This document shows, piece by piece, positions 22,555-33,983 of a stretch of DNA of 64,000 nucleotides (positions are counted from its first letter, which is position 1; every line of letters begins with the position of its first letter). The notes below the pieces were generated by a model, which saw only the letters and a program-made list of their open reading frames with translations, ran no database searches and was not told where the DNA came from. Source of the DNA: Daphnia carinata (Eukaryota; Arthropoda; Branchiopoda; Diplostraca; Daphniidae); contig NC_081338.1 of assembly GCF_022539665.2 (NCBI RefSeq), positions 4,029,679-4,093,678 on the forward strand, in the 5' to 3' direction. The position numbers and the translations under genes were made by a program.

Positions 22555-23163
22555 ATGAAGGTAAAAGTTAATACGAAAACGTACTGGGAATTCAGTACGT
22601 TAGGAATGACTAAATGAAAATGATTTGTTCGATAACCATCTAGTTCTTCATCCTCGCCACCTTCATTGCCATTGCGTCTGCCAACACCGGATACCCGGCT
22701 CCATCTTATCCAGCCCCCGGTTATGCTGCCCCAGCGTACAAAGCTGAGTCTTACGTAAGTGTTTCTTGTAACCGTCTGTCGAATTGATTCAAGTGCTTGT
22801 AACTAAGCTGCACGTTCTTCTAATTTTTTGTTATAGCCCCCTCAGCCATACAGCTTTGCCTGGGATGTTAAGGATGCTGAATCCAAAAACGACTACGCTC
22901 ACTCCGAGAGCAGCGATGGCAAAGTCACCACTGGATCTTACCGTGTTGCCCTCCCCGACGGTCGCACCCAGATCGTCACCTACCGCGCTGACGCTTACGG
23001 ATACGTAGCTGACGTTAAATACGAGGGACAGGCCAAATACCCTGAATACAAACCAGCTGCCTCTTATCCTGCCCCAGCTTACAAAACTCCAGCTTACCCC
23101 GCTCCAGCCTACCCTGCTCCGGCTTACCCCGCCCCAGCCTACAAGGCTCCAGCTAAGTATTAA
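22555..23163 (+). CDS. RR cuticle protein with YPAPAY repeats
   Basis: Exons 22555-22560, 22644-22754 and 22837-23163 encode 147 residues. The signal peptide is about 1-15 (MKFFILATFIAIASA). The RR domain (about 42-105) reads YSFAWDVKDAESKNDYAHSE, GSYRVALPDGRTQIVTYRAD, GYVADVKYEGQAKY. It has ESKND where sisters have PSYNN, and GQAKY instead of GEAKY. The tail is AYPAP/AYKTP units ending PAKY. AATAAA is at 23251-23256. Its 3' untranslated region is close to that of the 17.2-kb gene, so the duplicated block appears to include gene ends. Expected role: chitin-binding cuticle matrix protein. Confidence 0.93.
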
Positions 23164-23992
23164 AAGGCTATATGAATCGCAATTCGATTTTCGAAAAGAT
23201 ATATTATTTTAATACCCACTGATTTGTAAATGTGTTGTTTGTGTGAATGAAATAAAATATGTAAAAGGTTGAAGAAAAGATTGAATTCCATATGAACTTT
23301 TAACTCAGCTTTCTGTTGATGTTTAGTGATAGCCAAATGAAAGTAAAGTTTGTTGATGCCATGTACCGTACCCGCAAATGGTATTAAACCAGAAGAACGT
23401 AGTTCCATTGCTTGGTCGCTGTTGGAAGCCACACAAGCATACCTGTCAACGTATAACAGATAGTTTTAGGCGTATTATCATGATGATAGATATCTTAATC
23501 GTTACGCCGTTGAATTTCCATTATTCAGTATTACAGTTCCCTCATACGTTATGGAAAAGTAAGAGCGGAGATACATCTCGGTGAGAGAAAGGAAAGTAGA
23601 GCGATTTGAATTCATTCATGAGGTGGCACATTTGAACTTACTGTAAGATATCGGAGGCGTTATGACGCCGTTTCCTTTGCCGACGTTAGCTAAAATCAGG
23701 ACATATCCATTAACAACCTGCGTATGTGCATCATCCCCTAGCCATGTTAAGTTTGGTATGAATAGATACATTTGCATTGGTGCTATTGGTTGTCGTCTCA
23801 ACGTATAGAAATATGGCCTTGCTTTACAAATTAAAAATTTATTCAGACAATTCCAGCAGGGGGTCATGATATCTAGTATTCATTGTCCGTGAATGTACAA
23901 CGCTTCACAATGTAGAATCTTGCGGTTGCAACATCTTACGCGTAACTACCCACACCCTAGAAAGTGTGTGACTCTCTTTTTCAGGCTCACGG
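23164..23992. other. Intergenic; right copy of a duplicated block
   Basis: Similar over most of its length to 17840-18669. No gene is seen. Confidence 0.6.
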
Positions 23993-24032
23993 TATATAAA
24001 TGCTGAAATTGGTCTGGTTTAAGGCATCAGTT
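23993..24032 (+). promoter_or_regulatory. TATA box and TCAGTT initiator
   Basis: TATATAA (23993-23999) precedes GGCATCAGTTATC (TCAGTT at 24027-24032), nearly identical to the promoter at 18670. Confidence 0.8.
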
Positions 24033-24067
24033 ATCTACCTGCTTCCAACCTCACAACAACTCACAAC

Positions 24068-24690
24068 ATGCAGGTAACCATTGATACAAGAACACGTGGC
24101 TCTTTAGTAAAATGGAAAGCAACTAACACCAAACTAATGAAACACTGTTTTGAATGACTTGCATTGTAGCTCCTTATCCTCGCCGCCGTCGTTGCCATCG
24201 CCTCCGCCAACACCGGGTACCCGGCTCCATCTTATCCAGCTCCAGGTTACCCTGCTCCAGCATACAAACCCGAATCTTACGTAAGTGTTTATTGCAACCG
24301 TCTATCATCCTTACAATCCTGTGATGTTGCTTCAACGTCTTGTAATTAATCCGGATATTTATCCCATTTCGATTGCAGCCTCCCCAGCCGTACAGCTTCG
24401 CCTGGGAAGTCAATGATGCTCCATCTTACAACAACTACGCCCACTCGGAGAGCAGCGACGGCAAGGTGACGACCGGCTCTTACCGCGTCGCCCTCCCCGA
24501 CGGCCGCACCCAGATCGTCACCTACAAGGCTGACAGCTACGGATACACCGCTGATGTGAAATACGAGGGAGAAGCCAAATACCCTGAATACAAACCAGCT
24601 GCCTCTTATCCTGCCCCAGCATACAAAGCTCCAGCCTACCCTGCTCCAGCTTACCCTGCTCCTGCCTACAAGGCACCCGCTAAATACTAG
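24068..24690 (+). CDS. RR cuticle protein (near-identical duplicate of the 18.7-kb gene)
   Basis: Exons 24068-24073 (ATG CAG), 24170-24280 and 24379-24690 encode 142 residues. The signal peptide is about 1-15. The RR domain (about 42-105) reads YSFAWEVND, GSYRVALPDGRTQIVTYKAD, GYTADVKYEGEAKY. The tail has one AYPAP unit fewer than the 18.7-kb copy. The start of exon 3 (CCTCCCCAGCCG) matches the 17.2-kb gene rather than the 18.7-kb gene, while intron 2 matches the latter, so the gene is a mosaic. AATAAA is near 24768. It lies tail-to-tail with the minus-strand gene at 25.0-25.5 kb. Confidence 0.93.
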
Positions 24691-25028
24691 AAACTTTATA
24701 AACGTATCCTAACTATACAAGAGCTGTAACCTATACTTCTCAATGCAATTAAAAATGAATCGTTGTCAATAAAATATATTACGTAAGAACAATTGGACGT
24801 CACATTACGCGATAGATTTGTAGTTTGGTATTGAGGGGAAATACCTCGGAAGCAAATGATGTGAAATACCTGCTGCTCTAATGCTAAACGCAAGTAATGC
24901 TAACGGAATACACGTCATCCTAGATTGAATAAACAGGAATGCTGTACGAATATGTGTATTGAATAATATATTACCCCTTGATTATGTACCGACAGTCCCA
25001 ATTATTCCAGATAGAATACGATGCCACC
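24691..25028. other. Convergent 3' flanks
   Basis: Shared 3' region of the + gene ending at 24690 and the - gene ending at 25029. AATAAA at about 24768 serves the + gene. Nothing else is seen. Confidence 0.5.
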
Positions 25029-25510
25029 TTAGTAACTCTTTTGAACTTTTTGTTCCACGAATTCGGGATATTTGGCTTCACCTTCGAATCTGACATCAGC
25101 AGTGTATCCGTCCTTATCGGCTTTGTAGGTGACGATCTGTGTACGGCCGTCGGGAAGAGCAACACGATAAGAGCCTGTAACTACGTTCCCGTCAGCGTTC
25201 TCGGCGTGATAGAAGTCGTTGAAAGTCTCATCATCCTTGACGTTATATCCGAAACTGTACGGCTGTGGAACAACGACCTGGAGAGCAAAGATTAAACGTA
25301 CCATTAAAAATCTTTCAGCTACGAGATGAAATAAACTGTTGTTACGGGTTCAGCTTCAGGAACATCCTTAATGGAAACGACAGGTTCGTAAGCGGCCAAC
25401 GTGATGGCAATCAAAGTGGCAAACACAATAAGCTGGATAGCAGTTAGAAAAAAATTTTAAAAATCGCAAATTATATTTAAAGAGAGTTAAACTTCGTTGC
25501 TTACCTTCAT
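25029..25510 (-). CDS. RR cuticle protein, short tail
   Basis: Minus-strand exons 25510-25505 (ATG AAG), 25432-25346 and 25277-25029 encode 113 residues. The signal peptide is about 1-15 (MKLIVFATLIAITLA). The RR domain (about 36-98) reads YSFGYNVKDDETFND, GSYRVALPDGRTQIVTYKAD, GYTADVRFEGEAKY. The tail is only PEFVEQKVQKSY, with no Pro/Ala repeats, so the protein is close to a bare RR domain. The spacer (VVSIKDVPEAEP) is acidic and exceptionally does not end in Tyr. It is the first of seven consecutive minus-strand RR genes and belongs to the S-F-G-Y subgroup. Expected role: chitin binding in cuticle. Confidence 0.93.
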
Positions 25511-25553
25511 GATTGTCGTTCGGGGCGAGCGATGGTTGATCTGTTGAGCAGTC

Positions 25554-25597
25554 GGTGATGGAACTGCTTTACTGTGGTAGACCCTCTTGTTTATATA
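25554..25597 (-). promoter_or_regulatory. TATA box with weak initiator
   Basis: Minus-strand TATATAA (25597-25591) lies about 33 bp from a CATCACC initiator-like sequence (about 25560-25554), not the canonical TCAGTT. Confidence 0.6.
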
Positions 25598-26592
25598 GGT
25601 AAGGAAAGAGGCATCAAAGAGAAGGCACATGTATGCAAAATTGAATCAAATTTGGCGCGTTATTGAAGAATTTATTTCTAGATGTCTTGGAAAACCAACT
25701 TTCCCCGAAGTTCTAACAGTTTCGCGTGTGTCTCTTGTCTGCTTACCTTGGCTATCCCTTTTCAGGTATGCGACGATTATTCATTGTACCATCATTCACG
25801 AAATCCCGATCTTTTCCTAAATGACAAAAGAGTTTGACAGTGACAAGTGATGGCAAGCGACCATATTCTTAAAAGAACTTTTACCATACGATATTGAATG
25901 TAATCGCTTGTTCGCGTTCTCCATTTGGACTCCTGATCGTTCCTCGAACGCACCATTTCAACAGTTATTCCTAAGCACCTGCTGTCGCTAAGCGAAACGA
26001 TAACTGTAAATAATCAAGAATCTCATTTGGACTTGTCCCTCTTGCTAATTGGTTTGTTATCGTCATGTTTCAACTCCGATCTCATAACATACGAGCATAG
26101 CAACAGCTCGCTGGATCGATCCAGAAAAGAAGTGCAGTTGCCTCCGGGCAGGCCATCTAGCACATCAACTTTCCTTTCTAAAGTCATTTATCTTATTAGG
26201 TTGCGTTCAGCAAAGAGGTGGACAGAAGCCGTTGACCCTCTTTCTTCACTAAAGTATATGCCTGTTATATAACACCGTGAGGAAGCTAGTGTTTTGTTTG
26301 CGCGTTACAAAGTGCACCTAGCCTGAAGACGGGCACGGAAAGAAATCTACAATCAATCTATATTTATCTCTGTATTTATAAACAATTAAATCACCAATAA
26401 CAAGTCAATGAACATTAACGAAAAATGATTCACTACAACAATTTCTGAAAACTCGTAAAGATTTAATAACGAATCGCGAAGCCATGTTGGCATCACTCTG
26501 GTGCCCGGCACCAGAGTCGTTGATGAAGCTCTAAAAACATTTCCCTTTTTTTTAATTATTTAAATGTTTGTTAAAGATTTGTCTTAAAATCT
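25598..26592. other. Intergenic
   Basis: No gene is seen. A short inverted motif, GGTGCCCGGCACC, lies near 26499-26511. Possible 3' signals for the large minus-strand gene lie near 26360-26380 (ATTTATC/TTTATAA). Confidence 0.45.
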
Positions 26593-29500
26593 TTATTTGG
26601 CTTTTGACTCTTCCTCTTCTTTACTTTCTGGATTAGCCTTTTCGTTTGCCATCAGAGACCTGCCGATAAAGAAACGGCGATTGGGCAAGTGAAGGGTAGA
26701 CGTTGACGATCGAAGGCGAGTGGGTAAGATCTTGATCTGCGACAGTGTTTGAGGTTTCTTTTGCGGCACTGGCGAAGGCCTAGCATACACCCTACCATTG
26801 ATGGGTTTCCTGATTTCAACCGGTTTACCGATGACTACTAAAGGACGTCTAGAAGTCGGCTGGGCAGTAGTTGAATTAGACGAAGGTACGGCCGTTGTGG
26901 CTTTAGTTTCGTAAAAACGATTAGGTGTGGGGCGTGATTTGAAAACGTACTTGTATCCATCTGAAGCCACTGTTGTTGTCTCACTTGACTCGCTAGAGGC
27001 AGTGGAGATGGTCGTCCCGTCTGGAACGAAAGTCGTTGGAAGTAGAGTTGTTGTATCTTCAGCGCTCGACTCACGGCTGTCCAGCGGCACGTTAGCCAAA
27101 GCGGCCGTATTAAAAAGCAATTTCGGTGAAGAAGATACTTCAGAGCTCTTGTCCAATTGACACGGCAGAGGATGATCGGGAATCTTTGTACCGTAGATGG
27201 TATTGCTAACATTCGTTAACACACCTGTTTTACTGGTAGTTACAGACTCTGATGAGTCTCCGTCGTCGATATGGAGTACTGTTCCAACTACGACTGATGT
27301 AGAATCAGGGTCTGAGGTGGTGTACGATGGTGCGCTTTCATAAGGAGCTGTCACGGCATCAACGTATCTTTGATTAACATCCACTGGAGTTTTGTATCTG
27401 GCAATGTCTGGGGCATCTGTCGCATCATCTTTATCATTTGAATCTGTGACTGGATTGATGACTTCTAACGATACATCTTCTGCGGATTGAGCCTTAACAG
27501 TGGTGACTACCGGAGCTTCGTACGAAGGAAGCTTAGGTTTCTCTTGATAGGCAGGTTGGGTTACAGGAGCGTCAGTGACTTCATATGAAACGTCTTCTGC
27601 TGATTGAGCTCTGGGGGTTGAAGAAATCGTTTGCTGTTGGTATGTCGACTGTGTCACTGGAGCGTAAGCTATCTCAGAAGAGACTTCTTCTGCAGGTTTA
27701 GCTTTAGTGGTAACTGTTTCAGCTTTATGGGTTTTCTCTTGATAAGCAGACTCTGTTACTGGAACGCGGGTGACCTCAGATGAAACATCTTCTGCGGATT
27801 GGGCTTTGGTAAGAGCGTCTCCGGAAGGCGTAATGGGCACGGGAGATATAACAGGCAAAGAAATGTCTTCCTGTGAAACATCTGGAACTTCAGTTTGAGT
27901 CTGGGCTTCGTCTGGAACACGATAATTGTTGTTGGCGAACGATTCGGCTTCTTTTTGGGCAGCTGCGATTTCTTTTTGATACTCTGCTGAAAGGCCAGCT
28001 TCTTCAATGTAAGCGTAAGTGCTCGTTACGTAAGGATTCTGGTCTTGAACGTAACCTGTTGGCTTGACGGTAGTTACGTAATCACCAGGAATATCAGCGG
28101 ACGCAGTGTAAATTCTTTGAGTCGCATAAAAATTTGTTTTCTCCATTGGATCGTGAGCCAAGACAGGCACTTGGACCATCGATACTGGCTCCGTGACACT
28201 TGCAATTTCAGTCGATGGAACAACATCAGCCGTTGGTGGTGAATAAACGTTAAGCGCATTAACGACTTGAACAGGTTGATCGCGTGAAATCTTCTCAGCT
28301 ACAATACGTACGCCGTAATTGGGTTCTGTGCTTTTAACGAGCACGTAGTCTTCCTTAACAAGGCCCGCATCAGCTACGGGAGCATTGGTCGTGCGTGCAA
28401 GTTGAGGTGCCTGAAGCTTCTCTGTCGCTTGTGCATAGAACAGCGGTTCGGTAATGTAGGGTAGCTCTGTTCTAATTTCTTCTTGAGGCAAGGCAATGTT
28501 AGTTGATGGCTGAGTCACAGGCTTTCTGTAGAATAAACTGGCGTGAAATGTGGGTCCCTCTGTTGGATATTCAATGGCTGGCTGAATTGGCCTATCAGTT
28601 GTTTCATCATTTTCAGCACTTGTTTCTTGTTTTTGAGAGACCTCTTTGTTGGTGATCGATACCGATGGCGTGCTGTCGTTTTTACCTGGCACAGGATTAA
28701 GTTGACCTTGCTGACTGGTTTTCTGGACAGCGATTGCGAATTTCGTGAAAGCTTTGATCTTCTCGCCGAATCCTGCGATGGGTAGATCGACTTCTTCTGA
28801 TTCTTCCTTGGGTCTAAATATTTTCGGCACCACAGGTCTCGGTGGGTAGTAAGGAATTTGATAAGCAGGTACTACAGGTTGAATCGTGACTGCAGCTGTA
28901 TTAGGCACTTCATCGCTGTCATCATCGTCGACGAGTGGGGCTGGATTATTCACCTCTGTTCTCACAGTTATCTCTTGCGGATTCAATTGATTAGAATCCG
29001 ATTGAGAAACGGATACTTCTGTAGTTTCATTGCTTTCATCTGCGTCGTTTTCTTGCGTTTTAATCAACTTCAATGGAACAATAGATTGCCGGTATTGTAG
29101 TACTTCTTTTTGTTCGACAGTTGCCTTGGCAACGTCCGGCTTCTCCGCATTTGTACCGACGTAGTACAAGCTCTTCGAAGGCTGAGAACCTCCGTAGTTG
29201 ATTGCTGGTGTTGCTTCCGTTCCAGCTTCTTCCGAATTGATTTCTCCATTTTGTTCTTTCTCTTGTAGTCCGGTCTCAGTAACAGGTTGATCACGAACGA
29301 GCTCTTTGCTTTCTCCATTGGTTTCCTTGACACCCTGTCCAGCAATGCTGGGCCCTTGCTCGTAATAAACAGATGATCCAGATTTCGGCTTCTCATACTG
29401 ACGTGACACTTGGCTAACCAGTTCAACCACATCGATTTTATCATCCGATGTCTCCCTACTCGATGCGACTGGAGTGCGGCCTTCGTATTTGGTTAGCTTT

Positions 29501-30852
29501 CCTTGTAGTGAAACTTCAGTGACCTGATCCACGGTGGTAATCTCACTACTTTCTTTATTCTCTGTCCCATCTTTGTTGACGTTATCAGCCAGACTGGACT
29601 TGCTACTTTCTTCGGTTTCTGCTCCGTTCAAATATGTCGTACTCTTTTGGTTGGATGGCCCATCACTTTTGTCATCTCGCACGGATTCTGCGCTGCTGTC
29701 TGGCGTTGTGCCATAACTGTTGCCTGTTTTTGGAATCGACCAAACTGCTTTGGATGTGTGATTAGCTGGTATTGGATAGAAAGGCGGATTCGCACTTTCC
29801 AAACTATTTTGCTCCTCTTTGTTATTGTAAGATTTTGGAATACTTTCTTGAGTAGTCGAGCCAGATTCTTCATCTTCTGCTGATTCTTTATCGTTTACTT
29901 GATTTGCTGTATACTTCTGACCTAGTTTGTTGGCTTCAGATTGATTGTCTGGCCATTGTGCGGATGGCTCTGACGTTTTGGATTCAACGACCCTGTTCGG
30001 TTCAATCGGGCTGGATGAAGTGGTTTCCGGAGCAATGGAAGCTGTGTACGTCTGAGTTGCAGATGGTACTAGGCTAGTAACAATTCCTGAACTGGCCGTC
30101 TGCGTGGAATAGCCGGCCAACAGCGGGGTTGAATATACCAAGTAAACTGAAGATTGCGCTGGATTTTGGTATGCCGGGGATGGATACGCTTGTTGTTGGT
30201 AAGCCGGAGGTTGATAAACAGGCGCTGGATACGACGGAGCTTGATAGGCTGGATACGCGGGAGCGTGATAAGTGGGTTGGTAGACAGCGGGAGCGGGATT
30301 GTGAGGACGGTAGGGTTGTGCGTGGTAGCTAGTTTCTGGCCGGAACGGTTTAAGGACGTAAGAAGGTTCAATGATGTACGATTGGCCATTAAACGGAGAC
30401 TCGGGTTTGTAAGCTGGAGGTTGGTAATGCACCACAGGTGGAGCAGGATCAGTTTTAATGGCCGTTACTAAGTACTGTTCAGAAAATTGATTTGCTCCGT
30501 GCTGCTGCTGGGCCGGATGATATCCAGCGGGATTGCTGTAGCTTTGCTGCGAACCGTAATGCGGCTGGGGTTGCGGCTAAATTGTTGCAATAATACGGAA
30601 TTAAAGATTAAGAAAAATAAAAATTCTAAAACGATTAACAATGACCTACATAATGGTAGTTGATTGGCTGTGGATGCTGGTACTGAACTGGATTGGAATT
30701 GTAAATATTGCCGCCATCGGATGACGCTTGGCCAGCCAGAAACGTACAAACAGCGATGGATAAAATGACGATCTAATAGAAGAATAAATCCATCGGAAAA
30801 CGGTTGAGCCGTCGTACGACATGATGATGGGCAACCTGTGTCTTACCTTCAT
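26593..30852 (-). CDS. Large low-complexity secreted protein within the cuticle array (no RR domain)
   Basis: Minus-strand exons 30852-30847 (ATG AAG), 30772-30650 and 30576-26593 encode 1,370 residues. The signal peptide is about 1-17 (MKIVILSIAVCTFLAGQ). The exon-2 spacer is Asn/Tyr/Gln/His-rich and ends in Tyr, and the phase-0 introns match the RR genes. Exon 3 opens with a Pro/Tyr/Gln-rich part (about 44-155, e.g. YPAYQAPSYPAPVYQ). A long acidic Ser/Thr/Glu/Asn/Gln-rich region follows, then four imperfect units of 32-40 residues around 964-1085 with cores AQSAEDVSSEV, PAEEVSSEI, AQSAEDVSYEV and AQSAEDVSLEV. The end is basic and finishes ESKEEEESKAK. I recognise no domain and found only one Cys in exon 3. 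Its plan and position suggest an extracellular matrix or cuticle component; the function is unknown. Confidence 0.85.
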
Positions 30853-30904
30853 TCTATTTCGCGCAATCATCACCAACGGAGATGACACTTTGCAGGACAC
30901 GCAC

Positions 30905-30945
30905 TCAACTGTTGCATCCCCAACGGTTGACTGCATCCTTTTATA
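30905..30945 (-). promoter_or_regulatory. TATA box with initiator-like sequence
   Basis: Minus-strand TATAAAA (30945-30939) is followed by TGCAGTCAACC. The usual TCAGTT is not present. Confidence 0.55.
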
Positions 30946-31863
30946 CACTTGCACGTCTTAGCCTTGCCAGCTCTTTCATTCGCGCTCTTTGAAAGACTGT
31001 GGAATGAGAACAATTAAATCAAGACTAGATCAACTGGTTTTCCGTCCGTCTTCTCGTTTGTTTTTTTTCCCCCGTTTGGGATACCTGTGGAGAAAAGAAG
31101 ATTTGTGTATTTTGGCTGCTGGGCTGGTCGTTGTCACTTGAACCAGTTACTTTCTCCATACTTTCACCGCTCTTCATTCCAAAAAAGGTCATTCAAGTGA
31201 TACACCTATGTGGATCATTCCATGGATTTTCCTTCGTGAAGTTTTTTTTTTTTTTTACTAGAAAATTTTTATATAACAAAAGAAAAAACAATTTCCCTAC
31301 CTAAATGGAATAAATGAAAGTCCTCACGTACGCTGGTAGAAACAAAAGCTACTCAATGATTGATGAGAAAATCAAACGCGAATTTTGTTAGGTGGGGTAA
31401 GAATAAAATTTAAAAAAAAAGGGATAGAAATATTAAAATTTCCCCGATTCACATGGGAAAATGAAAAAAATTTAAATTTTGTTTTCGTCGTTTGATTTTC
31501 CTTCCCCTGCCTCCCGCTTAGTCACTTTCTGCCTCTTTGTTCGTCATACGAAAATTAATCTTTTGAATATTATGCAGAACTTTTGTCCCCCCTTCCCCCC
31601 TTTTGTTTTTCTAGAACCTCGACGAAATTTCTCGTTTCTTGCCTTTGTGAAGGGCTCTAGGGACGTCATGAATTTGCATGGCGTGTTGTTGTCCCCACAA
31701 TTATTCAACTGCGTTTCAAGGACATACAAATTAAGTTTGACGTTTGTCAAAAGGACGATGGAGCTCAATTCTTTTGTTTGGAAATGAGTTTGTAATTTTA
31801 TGCCGACTGTAAAATATGCAAATTATATAGACAGTCTAGGGTCTTTAAGACTTTCTCTGGTGA
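30946..31863. other. Intergenic, A/T-rich
   Basis: Homopolymer runs and TATA-like sequence near 31815. No gene is recognised. Confidence 0.45.
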
Positions 31864-32304
31864 TTGAATGATAGTATGATTATAAACAGTGGAGACACTG
31901 TGACAGTTAATCGCTTTCCCCGACTCCCGCACCAATTAAGCGGTCAACGACGTGAGGAAATGTGGCGATGGATATTGCAAAAAGAAAATAAAAACAAGAC
32001 CTCACGAATAGACGACAGCGATGAATTCCAAGTGAAAACTGGGGACGGTAGGAGATGGTTTCTCTTTTTCTGCAGAAGCAACCTGTTCTCCCCCAATCGT
32101 GTTTTCTATTTATTGCATAGATATCGAATTAAATCTCATGTAAAACTAGCTGTTGAACAAAATAGATCTGTAATTGAATTTCAAACTAATTTGGGCATTG
32201 CTGACCAATTGACACGTGAAGAACGCAGAGTTCATGAGGTGGCAAAAGAAAGGCCTCATCGATGGCGTCATCCTCGAAAGGCTCCAACAGTCAGACGTTC
32301 GTGA
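31864..32304 (+). CDS. Uncertain open frame, 146 residues
   Basis: An ATG-initiated frame of 146 codons, rich in Arg and Trp, with a C-terminal part (QLTREERRVHEVAKERPHRW) that looks more protein-like than random. It lacks a signal peptide. TATATAG at about 31825 is upstream and TTTAATAAAG near 32385 could be a poly(A) signal. TTTCTGCAG near 32067-32075 could be a splice acceptor, so only the second half may be exonic. I do not recognise a family, and it may not be a gene. Confidence 0.25.
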   Translation: MNDSMIINSGDTVTVNRFPRLPHQLSGQRREEMWRWILQKENKNKTSRIDDSDEFQVKTGDGRRWFLFFCRSNLFSPNRVFYLLHRYRIKSHVKLAVEQNRSVIEFQTNLGIADQLTREERRVHEVAKERPHRWRHPRKAPTVRRS

Positions 32305-33416
32305 CTGTCTCACTCAATTAGAAATACCAATCACCGTCAAATCACACTCGATTAGTTTATAGTTTTAATCCTATGGGTTTATTTAATAAAGAAATCCGTC
32401 ATACGCAGGTTATTGGGAATGGGTGTTTCAATTTCTCATCAAAGTGAAATAAAGAAGGTAAAACTGGTAAAACTAGAGTGCAATCAGCTTTCTCATACTT
32501 CTTGTTGGACTCTGCGTCTTTGGTGTTCTCGGAGAAACTAGGGGACGATTGACGGCCAACATTCAACTGACTGATTTTGCCGGTAATTTGTACCTTTTTA
32601 AACCAGTATCACGTTTAACGAAGCTTCCTCGTTTCGACAGAGCAGCGTTGATTACAGCAATTATTTTTACATCCGCTAAATTACTGCTTCGAGCGTTTCC
32701 TTTATGATGTCTTGCAATTTCGTGGATGAAGTAGACTAGGAGAAAGTATGTTGACATCTTTGGGTGGTTTCACGATTCCCATTCCTCTGTTTTCGCAAGT
32801 ACAAATAATCAATGACAAATGTGACAGAAAGCCGATTTGCCAATGCGAAGCTCATCCACCCTTTTCTCTTCACTATTTTCTGCATAATATTTACATTGAT
32901 CCCTAATCGGAACGCGTACCCAGTAGTAAATACTTTCACCAAACTAGACCAGACTGAGATAATATCTCCCGACTTTCACAGACTAATATTTTCTTATAAA
33001 TCGAACTAAAAAATGTTCAATGGGAACGTTGTTTGTATTTTCCTAGAAAAGGTTGGGCTCTTCGTTTCGTGCCAAAACGTAGCTTCGTTAAGGACCGAGC
33101 TCTCTCCAGGCTATGCCAACCTACTATACCTTATCATTGGACGAAAAATTTGATTACTTTAATTCACAAGTTTTATTTTAATGCTAAATTTGCATTAAGA
33201 AAAGGGAATGAAATGCATAATTTAAATTGTAATATTCAGGTGCTGTGTATTTATAATGCGGAACGAACGACATGGGTTTCCAGAACTTAAAAGTGCACTT
33301 CTTTTTGCAAGCGCACAAAACAAAACGATTAAAAACCGAACGGCATCATTTAAACATGATGTTTTTTATAACAACGGATTAATATTTCTACCAAGTTATT
33401 TTTGTCTAAACCAAAT
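32305..33416. other. Intergenic
   Basis: No gene is seen; A/T-rich, with a possible AATAAA near 32387. Confidence 0.45.
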
Positions 33417-33904
33417 TTAGTATTTTTTTTGGACATAGTCTGGGTATTGTGCGTCTCCCTCGTATTTAACAACAGCTGTGTATCCGTTCTCGTCAGCTTT
33501 GTAACTAACAATCTGAGTCCGTCCGTCGGGAAGTTCAACACGATAAGAACCGGTTGTCACCTTTCCGTCCGTCTTCTCAGTGTGCAGGTAATCGTTGTAG
33601 GTTTCATCATCCTGGACAGAGTACGAAAAGCTGTATGGTTGAGATACCTAGAAAATAGTGAAAGAGCACCGTGAATTAAAGAAAAACAAAGATTCCAATA
33701 GTAAAATGAATGAGAACCGAATTTACATATGTAACTTGGACAGGGGCCTGGTTTGTGGGCACGTCCTGGACATAAGTCTTGGCCGGCATGGCGGATACAG
33801 TAGCCAACAGAGCAAGGATAATGAGGAACTGTGTTAACACGATTTGAATTAAAATCATTGAATGTGCGAATCAAATTAAAACGAACAAATTAGTTTACCT
33901 TCAT
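33417..33904 (-). CDS. RR cuticle protein, short tail
   Basis: Minus-strand exons 33904-33899, 33828-33727 and 33647-33417 encode 112 residues. The signal peptide is about 1-14 (MKFLIILALLATVSA). The spacer is Val/Gln/Pro-rich and ends VTY. The RR domain (about 40-103) reads YSFSYSVQDDETYND, GSYRVELPDGRTQIVSYKAD, GYTAVVKYEGDAQY. It ends PDYVQKKY with no Pro/Ala repeats. ELPDGR and IVSY are shared with the 34.7-kb gene, the nearest paralogue. Expected role: chitin-binding cuticle protein with little extension. Confidence 0.93.
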
Positions 33905-33943
33905 GATGAAGAGAGTGTGAGCTGCTTAAGACAAACAGTTTCA

Positions 33944-33983
33944 AACTGACGCATTTTTGCCAACCGTTGATTGCTGTTATATA
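33944..33983 (-). promoter_or_regulatory. TATA box and TCAGTT initiator
   Basis: Minus-strand TATATAA (33983-33977) precedes GCGTCAGTTTG (TCAGTT at 33949-33944). Confidence 0.75.

Noticed and set aside
26838-27212. Alternative-frame proteins inside the 4-kb exon (also 27756-28007 and 29070-29444)
   Set aside because: Shadows of the long low-complexity frame, which alone joins in phase to a signal-peptide exon.
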